From Uranotaenia lowii (taxonomy: Eukaryota > Arthropoda > Insecta > Diptera > Culicidae), in NCBI RefSeq assembly GCF_029784155.1, contig NC_073693.1:140729988-140793987 (forward strand): a DNA stretch of 64,000 nucleotides, given 5' to 3'. Positions 24,000-36,287 of the stretch are shown here, one piece after another. The notes under the pieces are model-generated. The model made no database searches. It was not told where the DNA came from and saw only the letters and a list, made by a program, of their open reading frames with translations. The position numbers and the translations under genes are program-made. Position 1 is the stretch's first letter. Each line of letters starts with the position of its first letter.

Positions 24000-25535
24000 A
24001 CGAATTAGTATGAAAACATTTGTGCGTAGTTTTAAATGAATTTTTAGGGAAAACATCAGCCCAAAAATACCTTTTAATGAACATGTATTTTTTACAGCTT
24101 CCAACACAGGTGGTATATTTCGATTGAAGTTGCATGCCAAGAAAAGGAACAAAATAAGTTTTAAATTTTTATTCAAAACCTGAATAAATATATATTCTTT
24201 TGCCTTTCTAGTATTTTTTGATTTTTTGCCGATTTTAACTGTAGGCATGAGTATTTATTGCAAATTTTTCAAATGAATGTTTGCGTTTGAAATCGCATGT
24301 GAATTTAACAGTTGCACTAGAAAGGTGAGTTCATCTGATTTTCATACAGTGATTTCCAACATAATTGCCTCGGATGTAGATCGAAAAAAATTAACTACTT
24401 TAATAAAGTACAAACAATCAAAAAACTCGGAATGCACAGATTTGAAACAAATTCTTCTCTTCGCAATGAAAATACACTCAAAATTCTTTAGCTCAGTGGT
24501 CGGAAAATCGCTCAAGAAAAGCAATCAGGAATGGTTTCTAGCAAGAATGATGCTATCTCCGAGTGCTATGATACACACGTGGTAAAAGTACCCGTTGAAT
24601 ATATGTCGAAAATCAACACTAACTTGATACAAGAAGATATACCATGCCCCACCGGAGGCTACCTTTGCTTTTCGTCACGTGGCTAATCGACGGTGATCGA
24701 CATACTTGGTAATACATTTTGAACGTCGCTCCCTCAATCATTCCCGAACGTCTATCCTCGCATCATTGTTGATAATGCTCGTTATTGATAGACGATCATT
24801 AATGTTTCAAAATAAAAAATCTGAATAAATACCAGGACCACATGTTCAAAAAAGCTGTAGCACATGCTGGACAGTTCATTGCGGTTACCTAGTCATGATT
24901 TTGTCCTTCTAGGCAAAACGAAAACTAAAAAATCATCTGATAGCCTACATAGATCGCTCAGAACTGATATATATCAGTTATGATCCTAAAGGTTGAAAGT
25001 CGTTAGGGGAAGGAAATCAGCATCGAGACGTTCGTTGCTGATAGTCTGCGTCCTTTTTTACCTCATCATGTATCGCAAAAGTGTTTCAAATACAGAAGCG
25101 TCGTTGTCATGCATGATTGTTTGTATGATTTGGTTGAAGAAGGAAAATTTGACTGCTTTGATTTTTCGGCTCTGAATGTAGTCAAGCATGGCTCAGTGAA
25201 AATGATTGATTTTCGGAAGCATGGTTTAGCTCAATTTGGATCTAAAAAACATGAAAAGACATGTTGGCATGCCAAGAAAAGGACCATGCTAAAATAGGGC
25301 TCACTTACCCTACCATGGACCAACTGAGTTTTAGGAATTATGTTCATCTAGTTATGTCGTGCGAAAGAACAGTGAAAATAACAATAATGAATCAATATTG
25401 TTAAATTTTACGTTGATTCGTTTTTCCCAAAAAGTTTTTCAATTGGTCAATATTTCATTTCAAATACCTTTCATATCTGACCCAAAAATATTTTGTGTTC
25501 TGAAGGAAGTTGAAAACTATTTCACTCAATATGTC
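24000..25535. other. unassigned interior of the TTAA-flanked region
   Basis: The longest + strand frame (24277-24585, 102 codons) and neighbouring frames in 24550-24690 and 25109-25297 (containing YDLVEEGKFDCFDFSAL) could be pieces of a decayed protein, but I recognise no motif. If the surrounding element was autonomous, this is where a transposase remnant would be expected. Confidence 0.4.
25264..25312 (-). repeat. 49-bp terminal motif shared with 59458-59506
   Basis: The reverse complement of this segment starts TAGGGTAAGTGAGCC and ends CTTGGCATGCCAA. It matches 59458-59506 at 44 of 49 positions and in the opposite orientation. It is probably the end of a dispersed transposon; its second end was not found. 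Confidence 0.7.
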
Positions 25536-25561
25536 ATTCCGTGCACCCATGTTGAAATATC

Positions 25562-25868
25562 TTAGCACCGATGTTGTCTAGCAAATAGGCTGACGCGAGT
25601 CTGGTCTTGGTATGCCAGGCGTACTGGGTTCGATTCCAGGTATCGGCAAGAAAACTTTAGGGTTCGAACCCACAAGTTGCCGACAGGTAAGATGGATTTT
25701 CTCTTATAACTGACTGTATTAATAAGAATGTTCAATCAGTTGCCAGCTGGCCAGGTATATACTAGGATGCCGGAATACCTGTAAGTAAATTTGCATTAGA
25801 GATTTGTCGAATCTATGAATGCATGTGAACACATACTTAGGCAGATGGATAACCAACATATAAAAAAT
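25562..25868 (+). mobile_element. tRNA-derived SINE with perfect 26-bp target duplication
   Basis: The 307-bp insert is bounded by identical 26-bp direct repeats (25536-25561 and 25869-25894, both starting ATTCCGTGCACCC). A Pol III B box, GGTTCGATTCC, lies at 25627-25637, about 65 bp from the 5' end, followed by a second copy-like GGGTTCGAACCC. The 3' end reads GGATAACCAACATATAAAAAAT, an A-rich tail. The A box is weak. Perfect duplications point to a recent insertion. The 3' end resembles that of the insert at 16693-18135. Confidence 0.88.
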
Positions 25869-26689
25869 ATTCCGTGCACCCATGTTGAAATATCATTTAA
25901 ATTATTCAATTTCTTAGCTTATGTCTTCAAATTTGAATAAATGAGTAAACAATTATTTTACTCATACTAGTATAGTATAAAACTTATTTATCACCTAAAT
26001 TTACTCAATTACTCGAATTGACATGTATTAAATCTAACATGTAAATGTTAGATGTGTAAAATTAAATCTAACAGAACTTTTACAAATGTTGATGAAATTT
26101 CGCCAAATTTTGACAGTAAGTTTTTTATTGTAGTTGAGCAGCAAAACAGATAAAAATAGGAGTCAAGTGTTTGAAGTGCCACACAGCGGTCAATCCGAGA
26201 ACTTTTCGATAAATTTTCATGACTTCGCATCGAAAATCAATAATTTCATAACAAATGGCACACTTCTGCCCACCATAAATCAACTAGGGCTTATTGTCGT
26301 GAATGTAGATTGCAAATGGAACCAAAAGCAAGCAAAATTGTTTTATCTTGTTTGAGTTATAGGGTTGTGAATTTTACCAGTCATTTTGATTGATCACGGT
26401 CCGAGTGTCCATGGTGAAATTTTTCTCGCTTATTAAAAGAGCTAGTGAAATAAAAAATACACAGTTTTGTAGAGGTTCGAAATTCATGAAAAGTCGTATT
26501 TTTGCGAAATTTTAAAGCAAAGTAATTAAAAGATATACAACAAACAAAGTGTACAACCAGCCATTTTGACTGGTGCGGTCTTTCTAGTGTTGATTAATCA
26601 GACGAAGATTTGAAACTTTAGGCATGGTTGAGTCCATTGATATTCATTATGTAGAAATCGATCGACTACCAAGTGAGTCCTTAAGCAAT

Positions 26690-27135
26690 TATTTTATAAA
26701 ATCATATTTTTTCGTAGGGGTAACCACCTGTAAAAAGGTCCTTTAAAACAAGTTCTAAGTACATTTCAGTTCATTCTATGAAATTTTAATGACACAAAGT
26801 TTAATGTTGGTAGGATATGTATAGAAAAAAGCTCAATATTGGGCAAATAAAGTCAAATAATACTTCATTCAGATCACTCTAGTTCAATTCAGCGGCAGAT
26901 TTGAGTTTCTGAGGAAATTTTACGTGTGATGAATGTTATTCCAGACTCTCAAACCTGCGGCTTCGTGTATTTTTTTCGATTTTAAGTCCGAATTTTCCCA
27001 TTGTACATTGGACGGTTTATATGGAAGACCCCCTCAAAAGGGGCCGTCTCCAATTTGGATTACATTTGAACTAGAAGTTCTCATAATAAGCTTCATTAAC
27101 AAATATAAGCCTCCTCAACCACATGGTGGCTGAGT
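26690..27135 (+). repeat. dispersed repeat family R1, copy 2
   Basis: Aligns with 4790-5470 and 39660-40200. Landmarks are GGGCAAATAAAGTCAAATAA, GCAGATTTGAGTTTCTGAGG and AACCTGCGGCTTCGTGTATT. A short complementary pair, CCCCTCAAAAGGGG, lies at 27032-27045. It begins just outside the right end of the TTAA-flanked region. No coding potential. Confidence 0.6.
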
Positions 27136-28960
27136 CTTAAGGAGATTTTAGAAAATGTTTAACATTTGGAAAAAAAATCGGACAACATTATAGGAACGAC
27201 ATTAAATTTGCCTGTGCAACAATTGAGCACAGACATGCTGATTTAAATGATTTCTTAAATTGTTATGTCACTTTTTTCGAACACTTGAACCTTTGGGTCT
27301 TGTTGACCAACCTTGTATGAGTGCAATTGACAAAAAAAAATCGAGTGAATTCAGTTGAAATGACTAAAATACAACATAAAAACCAAAATCATGTGTTTAG
27401 CTGTGCAACGATTGGCAAATCACTCTAGTTCACCTCTAAAAATAAAAAAAAGTGCAAAGAATTAAAGTTTTGCAATTATTGAACTTTTTAATTTAAATTT
27501 ATTTGAATTTTTATTTCCTTATTCCGATAGAAAAATTTTAAACCCTGATTCAAGATTCCTAATATATGATCTCTGAATCTAAAAATAAGCACATTCATAT
27601 TCAACAATGTTTCTACTCTTATTATATCGCAATTAGTGAAACATTTGTCCGACAACGGCACGACGAAGCATGCATGATGGAATGTCGCATGGATCGTTTT
27701 TTCCGGTACAAATCATCGACATGCAGGTTATTTAATCAGGACACACTCCATTCATGGGTTAAATGAATTCATTAGTACCTCGCCCCCTCAAAGACCGCTG
27801 GCAGTACGTCAGTATTTGTCACGCCTCTTGTCACAGCTGGAAGTATAGTACATATGATACCCATCATGGCGAGGAAAATGCGAGGAACAACCTATCCCTC
27901 CTAACTACACTGCACCCATCAGACTAGAAGAGGATATCACAGCTTAATGAAGCCAATTTGATTTCCCCCCATTTCGCAGCAGCCATCACTCTCTCAATGG
28001 GAATCTTCTGAGAATCGAAAGCCTAGCTTTGGTTTTTCCCCCGCAGGGAAAAGTAAAACAACAGAGCATAGCAAAAATCAAAAGCCATGTTGACTGACGC
28101 GTTGAGTTGTTCTGACAGTTCCTACTCCCACATACCGCAGTCATGGGGACAGATGGATGGAAACAGTCAGTGGAAAGCTCTCGCTGCCTCGGTGAAAAAT
28201 TCGAATGATTGCGTCGAAATATAGGAAAAAAAATGAGCTAGAATACTGAACAGATTTATCCACATTCCGAAGCTGGAAATATGAAGCCTAGGGCACCGGC
28301 TTATGGTCCAAGAAGACAAAGTTATTTTATTTGGAAACGCCACAAAAAAAACTTTAGACAGTCTATTGTTTGCTTTTTTTTTTTGCAAATTGAAGAAACC
28401 GAAATGTAATTTAGGAGTATGTACATTGAAACAAGAATAATTAATGGATTGTTCGAAATTGAAGCAAAAATTTATTTAAGTTTCTATGCCGATGCCGAAC
28501 TGTTTTGAAAAGCACTTTAAAGTGTCTTGAGTTCGAATCGGAGTAATATTTCGTTCATCACATCTAGTTCCGGTGTTAAAAAGATTCAACTATCGAAAAT
28601 TTATCGGTTTATCCTTCAATTAATTGAAATTCTATAGTTTTGGAAAAAAAATCAGCATTCAAATCAACATTATTTCCGCCATCACTGAAGAACATTTCTG
28701 AGTTTCGGTAGGGGAGGTAAGGGCATAATGGTCACCTTAAAGAGGACGCTTGTTTAACCATAGAAAACAGCTATAATATGTGAGTTACATCATTGTTTCG
28801 TGATCAGACCTTTAAAAGTCTGTTTCCTAACTGGCTGAAACTTGAAAAAGTAGAAAAAAAAACGTTTAAAATGTATTTATAAAATTTTTCACCAAAGCTG
28901 AAAATGAGGCACTGTAGGGGCATAATGAGAGCCTCCCCCCCTGGGGCAGTATAAGCAACT
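27136..28960. other. non-coding region, mostly unique-looking
   Basis: The segment 27780-28200 is less AT-rich and shows no repeat that I recognise, so it may be unique intergenic or intronic DNA. At 28715-28735 and 28915-28925 the word GGGGCATAATG/GGGCATAATGG recurs, part of a dispersed repeat that leads into the fold-back element. No gene is supported. Confidence 0.45.
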
Positions 28961-29513
28961 TCAATCGGGGTTCAATGAGCGTTTTTTGCCGTAGAATCTA
29001 GCAGCAAATTCAACTCGATGAAGTACAACTGAATTATGAAGCTACAGCTTGAAATATTTCATCTGACAATTTGGCCTATTGGTAACGAATCGGAGTGATA
29101 ATCAGAGGACTCGAGTTAGATTCCTGGTCAAGAAGATTTTTTTTTTTCGTTTGCACTAAACGGAGGGTCGTAGATCCATCAAACAAAGCAATAACAAAAT
29201 AATATGTCTGTTTGTAGAAAACAAATAATTCACACACACTCATAAATTATGTTTCTGGTGCTTTGTTTGCCGGATGATGCAAATAGCCTTTTAATGCAAC
29301 AGTCCAAATAATCGATCATGAATGGAAAAATTAGAAAAAATCGCCTCATTCAGGAATCAAACTATAGTCTTCTGATAACCTCTCCGATACCTTAAGCAAT
29401 AGGCTCAATAGTCAGATGAAAACTAATCAAGTTGTAGCTCTATAATCAGTTGACTTCATCGAGCTGTATTCGCTGCTAGATTCTTCGGCAGAAAATGCCC
29501 ATCGTGCCCCGAT
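28961..29513. repeat. fold-back (inverted) repeat with tRNA-like arms
   Basis: The left arm (28961-29125) and right arm (29350-29513) are diverged reverse complements separated by about 225 bp. Shared words are GAATCTAGCAGC, CTCGATGAAGT, GCCTATTG and ATTCCTG. In the left arm, CCTATTGGTAACG followed by GAGTTAGATTCC has the order and spacing of a tRNA A box and B box, so the arms may be two SINE copies in opposite orientation. No target duplications were resolved. Confidence 0.65.
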
Positions 29514-30814
29514 CAACGGTGCTCTGTTCGCCCCGAGTCAACAAATTAAAGTTAAAACGATAGCCAGAATATTTCGCATCCGCTGCGATGGTTAACTCAT
29601 TTTTCCAAATTGGCGTACAGTTCGGTCTGGTCGAATCCCGACCTTATATCTATAACATCATAAATAAAAGATGCCAAATCGATCATTTACAAAAAAAATA
29701 TTCAAAGAGGGAATCAAATTCAGTGATTGTCAGATAGATCAAATCAAATGAATTAACTTTCATATGTGAATTCATCTCAATTGCTAAAAGCAATTTATTG
29801 GATTCTACGAATGCTCATCGAGCTCAAACTGTCAAGCTTGTATCAAAGCCTAATAGAACTTAAGTTTCTCCCACTTTCATTTAACTCCGACATTCTCGCC
29901 CCACGTAACAAACAATGTCATACACGGTTGGATGTTTATCTTTCATTTTCCGCGACATTGTCGCAGATGAAATGTTTGCATGGTTACAATAAATTAGCGT
30001 CAAATTGTTTTCTCTTCCACTGTCCTTCACCCACCACTAGGCTAGACTCGATGGAAGCAAGGGGGCCCGTGGCTTAATGGAAACATTGACTTCCTAGCTA
30101 GCACAAATTCGCCGGTTGTAAAACGGCATGGTCAGAAGCTCCTGCAAATATAGTAATAGTTAATGGACTGAGGTAATGATAGCCTGGTCTGGTACTGTAG
30201 AGGTTGCCATCATTTCAAAATATTAGCAAACGATTTTACTCAACGATCCAATAAAGAAAAAATGGACCTACATGTTATTCCAGATAAACTTCATAGCGTC
30301 TTGGAACCAAACCACAAATACAATTCCATCAGTGGAAAATGGCAAATTACTAACTGCAATGACGTATTAAATCATTCCTGTTTCGATCAATTATTATTGA
30401 CGGTAAGCTAAGCTTAGTTCTCATCGAAGGTGGTCCGCACACATGTCGGTATCGCAATAAAAGCGAGATATTTCATTGCCGATGCATTAGAAGCGATTCA
30501 CGCTGATTTCAAAGAGCGAGGGAAGGTGCTCTTTTAAAGAAATGAGTCTGTGTGGTCCAGTTCAAGATGTATCATAAAAAATAAATGGGAAATCAGTTGT
30601 ATGTATTTATAAAATACATTTAAAAGTTTAAAGACAACAGTAATTGAATTCAAAATAAAGTTTTGATAAAGTATTGCTTTCTTACTGTCCTCATTTTTGT
30701 ATGATTTTTTATTGTGTTGGTAGTAAAAATTCATATTTATTTCAAAAGTTATTGCAGTTCAGCTTGGGTTTGCGCTTCAAAGCACAGAGTAAAGTGTCAA
30801 CACCTTTTTTAATC
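29514..30814. other. non-coding region
   Basis: No gene supported. At 30060-30075 the stretch GGGGCCCGTGGCTTAATGG resembles a tRNA A box region, but what follows has no acceptable B box. The 103-codon + frame at 29766-30077 overlaps it and has no recognisable motif. Confidence 0.45.
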
Positions 30815-31465
30815 TAGAGTAAAAAGTGAAGAGTAAAGAGAAAAGAGTAAAGAGTAAAGAGTAAAGAGTAAAGAGTAAAGAGTAAAGAGTAAAGAGTAAA
30901 GAGTAAAGAGTAAAGAGTAAAGAGTAAAGAGTAAAGAGTAAAGAGTAAAGAGTAAAGAGTAAAGAGTAAAGAGTAAAGAGTAAAGAGTAAAGAGTAAAGA
31001 GTAAAGAGTAAAGAGTAAAGAGTAAAGAGTAAAGAGTAAAGAGTAAAGAGTAAAGAGTAAAGAGTAAAGAGTAAAGAGTAAAGAGTAAAGAGTAAAGAGT
31101 AAAGAGTAAAGAGTAAAGAGTAAAGAGTAAAGAGTAAAGAGTAAAGAGTAAAGAGTAAAGAGTAAAGAGTAAAGAGTAAAGAGTAAAGAGTAAAGAGTAA
31201 AGAGTAAAGAGTAAAGAGTAAAGAGTAAAGAGTAAAGAGTAAAGAGTAAAGAGTAAAGAGTAAAGAGTAAAGAGTAAAGAGTAAAGAGTAAAGAGTAAAG
31301 AGTAAAGAGTAAAGAGTAAAGAGTAAAGAGTAAAGAGTAAAGAGTAAAGAGTAAAGAGTAAAGAGTAAAGAGTAAAGAGTAAAGAGTAAAAAGTAAAGAG
31401 CAAAGAGTAAAGAGTAAAGAGTAAAGAGTAAAGAGTAAAGAGTAAAGAGTAAAGAGTAAAGAGTT
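30815..31465. repeat. 7-bp satellite (AAAGAGT)n, about 90 copies
   Basis: A nearly pure heptamer array. Seven bases read in three frames give a 21-base, 7-codon cycle, and the minus strand is open throughout (repeating LLFTLYS, 208 codons). This frame is a by-product of the array. Confidence 0.97.
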
Positions 31466-32625
31466 AAAAGTTAAGAGTTAAGAGTTAAGAGTTGAAAGTT
31501 AAGAGTTAAGAGTTAAGAGCTAAGAGCTAAGAGTAAAGAGTAAAGAGTAAAAAATAAAGAATAAAGAGTAAAGAGTAAAGAGTTAAGAGTTCAGAGTTCA
31601 TAGTTCAGAGTTCAGAGTTCAGAGTTTAGAGTTCAGAGTTCAGAGTTCAAAGTTTAGAGTTGAAAGTTCAGAGTTCATAATTCAGAGTTTTGAGTTCAGA
31701 GTTCAGAGTCCAGAATTCAGAGCTCAGAGTTCGGAGTTCAGAGTTCATAGTTTAGAGTCCAGAGTTCAGAGTTCAGAGTTCAGGTTTCAGAGTTTAGAGT
31801 TCAGAGTTCAGAGCTCAAAGTTCAGAGTTGAAAGTTCAGAGTTCAGAATTCAAAGTTTAGAGATCAGAGTTTAGAGTTCAGAGTTCAGAGTTCATAGTTC
31901 GGAGTTCAGAGTTTAGAGTTCAGAGTTCAGAGTTCAAAGATTAGAGTTGAAAGTTCAGAGTTCAGAGTTCATAATTCAGAGTTTAGAGTTCAGGGTCCAG
32001 AGTTCAGAGGTCAGAGTTCAGAGTTCAGAGTTCAGAATTCGAAATTCAGAATTCAAAATTAAGAATTCAGAGTTCAGAGTTCAGAGTTCAGAGCGCAATG
32101 TTTTGAGTTGAAAGTTCAGAGTTCAGAATTCAGAGTTTAGAGATCAGAGTTCAGAGTTCATAATTCGGAGTTCAGAGTTTAGAGTTTAGAGTTTAGAGTT
32201 CAGATTTCAGAGTTCAGAGTTCAAAGTTAAGAGTTGAAAGTTCAGAGTTCAGAGTTCAAAATTCAGAGTTTAGAGTTCAGAGTTCAGAGTTCATAGTTCA
32301 GAGTTTAGAGTTCAGAGTTCAGAGCTCAAAGTTTAGAGTTGAAAGCTCAGAGTTCAGAATTCAGAGTTTAGAGATCAGAGTTCATAGTTCGGAGTTCAGA
32401 GTTCAGAGTTTAGAGTTTAGAGTTCAGAGTTCAGATTTCAAAGTTCAGAGTTCAAAGTTTAGAGTTGAAAGTTCAGAGTTCAGAGTTCAAAATTCAGAGT
32501 TTAGAGTTCAGAGTTCATAGTTCAGAGTTTAAAATTCAGAGTTCAGAGTTCAGAGATCATAGTTCAGAGTTCAAAGTTCGGAGTTCAGAGTTCACAATTC
32601 AGAGTTCAGAGTTCAGAGTTCAGCT
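31466..32625. repeat. degenerate 7-bp array, GTTCAGA variants
   Basis: Directly continues the heptamer satellite, but the dominant unit shifts from AAAGAGT through TTAAGAG to TTCAGAG, with many point variants (GTTTAGA, GTTGAAA, GATCAGA). A longer period is visible, with blocks containing GTTGAAAGTTCAGAG recurring every few hundred bases. The older half has decayed while the left half stayed homogeneous. Confidence 0.9.
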
Positions 32626-33886
32626 CAGCGTAAAAAAACTATAGAACAAAACTGCAAACAATTCAATGAAGCTTCATGTCAGATAAAATTTATGCAAAGT
32701 TTCGAATGAAGTTGTAAAAGTAGCATGGCAGCTGATCCAATGAGGCATTTGTCATTAATCAACCAGGAAAAGACACAAAAAGGAGAGCGAATCTAATTGA
32801 AATTCTTGGTTCGTTGGGCGAAAAATACGCTAATAAAAAACTAACCCATCAAACTCAATCGGCTGTAGGAGCAGCAGTAAAACGCCAAGAATAAGTACGC
32901 GCCGTGCGCCCCAAAACGAGTGACACATTAATGATCAATCGCCTGGGGAACCATTTGGCCGAATATGGCGAGAGCAAGCACCATCGTCATTCTTGCTGCA
33001 CAATGGCCATAATACGGCGATGGTGCCGATGATTTCGCGCTCCGGCTTTATGCAGCAGGATACTGTAATAAAAATCTGCTACGAAAAAAAGTTCCTTATG
33101 CCTCCGTTTGTTTGCAGTTTGAAGGAAGGAGCAGAACAATTTGCAGTTTTACTGACAATAGAACGCAACGAGAAAAAATGCTGCTAAGGCACCAGCGATG
33201 AAATCAAAGGCGAAGAAAGGAAATCTGACAAATTGACGGCACTTGTTTTTAATCCTTGGCGTGCGTTTGTTTGTTCTTTCGGCACGAGCCACCATTTAGC
33301 GAGCGAGCGGAATAGGATGATTGTTTTGATTCCACGAAACATCACACGATACGACGGTGAGGCACGGGATTCGGCAAAGCAGGAGTTTGGTGTGGTTTTG
33401 ATTGTTGGCATTTTTTTCAATTTTGTTTACTTGTCACCTTCAGTTGATACTGTCATGAGCTTTAGATGCCACAGTATGTTTCAATTAGTTGTTGAATCGA
33501 AATTTATATTTTTTATCCGTTTTCTCTCGATTAACTTTCTGTTATCGATTGTGTTTTTTTTTTGGATCTAGCTTGAGTACGTTGGCGTAACTTCAGAATG
33601 GTTGTCGGTTGACTTTTAAAGGCATATTTTGTTTGATGCTAAAGAACAATGTTGCCTTTCCGGTCTTCCAATGTGAGATACACAAAAAATGTCCACACAA
33701 GTTTTGCTTCCCAAAACTACTTCACTGTAAAAGACATCTTATCCAAGGTACAGCCAAGCATGCTAGTCTTAATCATCACGAAAGTGAAAAGACATGGCAG
33801 GGCAGGGGTGAACAACCTTTTGCAGCAACGGGCTATATTTAATTTTAAATATTTTCGGTGGGCCGCACTCAAAATACTATTTATTA
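32626..33886. other. non-coding region, unique-looking, moderately GC-rich
   Basis: The segment 32830-33400 is less AT-rich than its neighbours and contains no repeat recognised here. Overlapping open frames on both strands (up to 112 codons) have no motif. It could be host intergenic or intronic sequence. Confidence 0.4.
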
Positions 33887-33888
33887 AT

Positions 33889-34720
33889 ACCGTAAACCGG
33901 GGGAGCTTTGATCACTTTTTCATTTCATTTTACAAAATATTTTGGAAGGGGTTGCTTTTTCGTAATACCTAAAACATTCAGGCTAAAAGCTTTAAAACAC
34001 TTACTGAGGTGAGGAGTAATCAACATGATCATTGATTGCAGTAAATTCGTACGACATTGGTGGTTATAATTAAATGTTTGTTACAAAACCAGATTTCGAG
34101 TTTCGGGGTAACTTTGATTACTATGGTTTTTACGTATCTCAACATCTTCAAATTTTTTGTTTTGATGCCATTTAGCACAGAAGGCTGAAAACATCGATAT
34201 CGGATTTTTTTTTGTTTGGATTCAATAGAATTTTTTAACGTTTTCTTTCAAAATCAAATATAATCAAAAGATGAACAATGATGCTGCATACATTTAGGGG
34301 CAAAAATTATAAATATTTCTCGATATGTTTTGGTCTCAAAAACAAATGAAATTTTACCTTCATGCAATTCCCCTGAGTCCTCGCACTGTTCTTATGTTCT
34401 TTTTTTTATTAAAACTTAACCGGTTTTTAGCCTTTTTTCTTTACGGGCTTTTTCATGGAAAATTGCCGTTTTTTTCAATATCCAAAAACTATCATCAAAT
34501 TACCATAAAAATAACATTTAAACGAAACCTAAACCAAGAAAATAGTTGAACTTTCACATTAAACAACTTATTTTCTCCTAAATGCTTAAATTTGATGTGG
34601 AGAAATGTTGTTACCGTAGGTAACAAAATATTTACATATTAAATAAAATAATAATAAAACCCATCCCTTGTATATGCTAGGGTTAAAATGATTAATATAG
34701 TTATTATGTTTGTTAAAGGC
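33889..34720 (+). repeat. dispersed repeat family Z, copy A, with TACCGTAAAC end
   Basis: Starts TACCGTAAACCGGGGGAG. It aligns with 39477-39550 plus 40685-41160: TTTCGGGGTAACTTTGATTA versus the copy near 40830, and GATGCTGCATACATTTAGGG versus 40987. The matching inverse end, TACCGTAAACTGGGGCAAC on the minus strand, lies at 36306-36288, so the intact element may have been 33889-36306 with later insertions. A near-palindrome GTTACCGTAGGTAAC occurs at 34609-34623. Confidence 0.6.
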
Positions 34721-36249
34721 TCTTTCTTTTGTCATTTTGATATCAACAAATTGTTAACGAGTTGACGAGTTATCGAGTGACGTCCGATTGGTGAATAAAG
34801 TAAGGTTTCACGCTCACTTGTCATCACGGATGGTAACCTGGCCGGTGTGTTGGAGGGCGCGATGCCCAAAAACACGTCCAACCGGTCCGGCGATTTGATG
34901 CGGGCTTCTTCCGTGGCTCGTTAGTGACAAGTGAGCGTGAGGCTATGTCTCTGGTCACCCTAGAATCCAATCCTTGCTTGCAATCCTTGCTTGTCATAGC
35001 TTTTTCCGGAACGATGAACGAGGAGAGGATATTGAGCCAGGAGAGAACGGAAAACAGGATGAGAGGAGTTCTCGAGACCATTTTGGGACAGTAAGTGCTG
35101 GTTAACGGAGTGCGACGGACGTTTTTTCAGAAGAAAAAAAGTTATTTGTCCCCGCGTGGTTAGACATCCAATATAAACCACGTGTTGGATCAAGTTTTGT
35201 GGTAAAAATTCCACATAGTCAGTTATAAGTGGAAACCGGTAGATCAACTGACCCATCAGAGCGACGGTGTAGGATACGCCACGAATTTCCTCGAATCCGC
35301 CGGTATTTGTCTGTGAACCACGAGGCATCAGCTCGCCACGATCCAGAGTACCGTTATAAGGACTCCAATCGGCCGAATCAACAGAAGGTGCCCGGGAATC
35401 CGTTCCAGACGAACAGGTAAAGGACGCTAAAATTCCAGCTCTCCGTCGAAAGTACAATATTCGACAACAAGGTTGCCCCATTATTACTCCAAGCACCCTT
35501 AAACATCCGACAAGGCCACACTCACTACTGCACCAGGAAAGACCGCCAAGCCACCCTTCGCTGACGTCACGGCGAATCGGTACGGCGCCTATTGCTACTT
35601 ACACGGGTGGTCATTTCTACGTTGGACGATTGCCATCAACCCGAAAAGGAGAAGGATCGATGGTTCCTCAGGCCAGCCACAATCCGGTAATCCGACTACG
35701 CCTAAGGAACACGTATGTACCCATGCATGAATCCCTAGCCCCATGATCAATCAATCCCAAGCTCAATCAAACCCGAACTCAATCAAGCTCAACCAAAATC
35801 AATTCAGCCATGCCTCGAAGGTGTCAGCGATAGGAGAACGGCCGATCGGTTCCTTTTCCCCTAAATGTTTTGTGTCTTAAAATGAAAAAATAAAAGTTTA
35901 AAATGTAAATTTCCCTTCTTCTCAATCAAGAGCCGATATACCACGGAAGGGTTCTTTGTTCTTTCTCCAACTTTCGCTTATCTTAAATGTTTCGAAGGTT
36001 GCCTATTCTCCTCCTAGCTGTTATTTGTGAATCACTACCCAAGCACGCCGACCCTGAGTGTAAAAAGTCGTCTGAGCTAGCCGTCCGTTTCAATGTTTGT
36101 TTGTTAGCCTTCAAAAAACCAGATACTTTTAGATTTTATAATTACATTTAAGTAATATAAAAAAACATCCTTAATAAAAACTAAATTTATCTTATTTGAA
36201 TCTCAATTTATAGGCTTTCAATCCTAGTATTTGAGCTTTATATTTAGTC
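34721..36249. other. GC-richer block with a 15-bp inverted repeat; origin unknown
   Basis: CACGCTCACTTGTCA (34809-34823) is repeated as its exact complement at 34926-34940, with a further ACGGA/TCCGT pair just inside, so about 130 bases could fold. After it a 13-bp direct repeat, AATCCTTGCTTG, occurs twice in a row (34968-34994). The block 34790-35850 is more GC-rich than its surroundings. A minus frame of 178 codons (34960-35496) and one of 85 codons with a hydrophobic start match no family that I know. It lies between the two TACCGTAAAC ends and may be an insertion. Confidence 0.4.
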
Positions 36250-36287
36250 AATGAAGATTATCTGCAAAAAACTCATGTTGACAAAAG

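Larger units (their letters stand above)
20257..26589. mobile_element. TTAA-flanked piggyBac-like element or composite (about 6.3 kb)
   Basis: Left end: TTAA (20253-20256) then CACTAGAAGGACCG. Right end, read inward on the other strand: CACTAGAAAGACCG, followed outward by TTGA (26590-26593), one change from TTAA. Both ends carry a near-palindrome of the form ACCAGTCAAAATGACTGGT (20311-20329, 26551-26569), with a third diverged copy at 26379-26397 next to CACGGTCCGA. The ends and TTAA target suggest the piggyBac superfamily. The interior holds unrelated insertions listed separately, and no piggyBac transposase was recognised, so it is non-autonomous, very decayed, or two ends brought together. 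Confidence 0.55.

Noticed and set aside
24277..25297. piggyBac transposase remnant
   Set aside because: Frames exist in the expected place but none shows the family's conserved acidic residues or cysteine-rich tail that I could identify.
30777..31403. 208-codon frame repeating LLFTLYS
   Set aside because: Produced entirely by the heptamer satellite.
34960..35496. 178-codon minus frame in a GC-richer block
   Set aside because: No recognisable motif, no codon-level evidence, and part of it overlaps a hairpin repeat.
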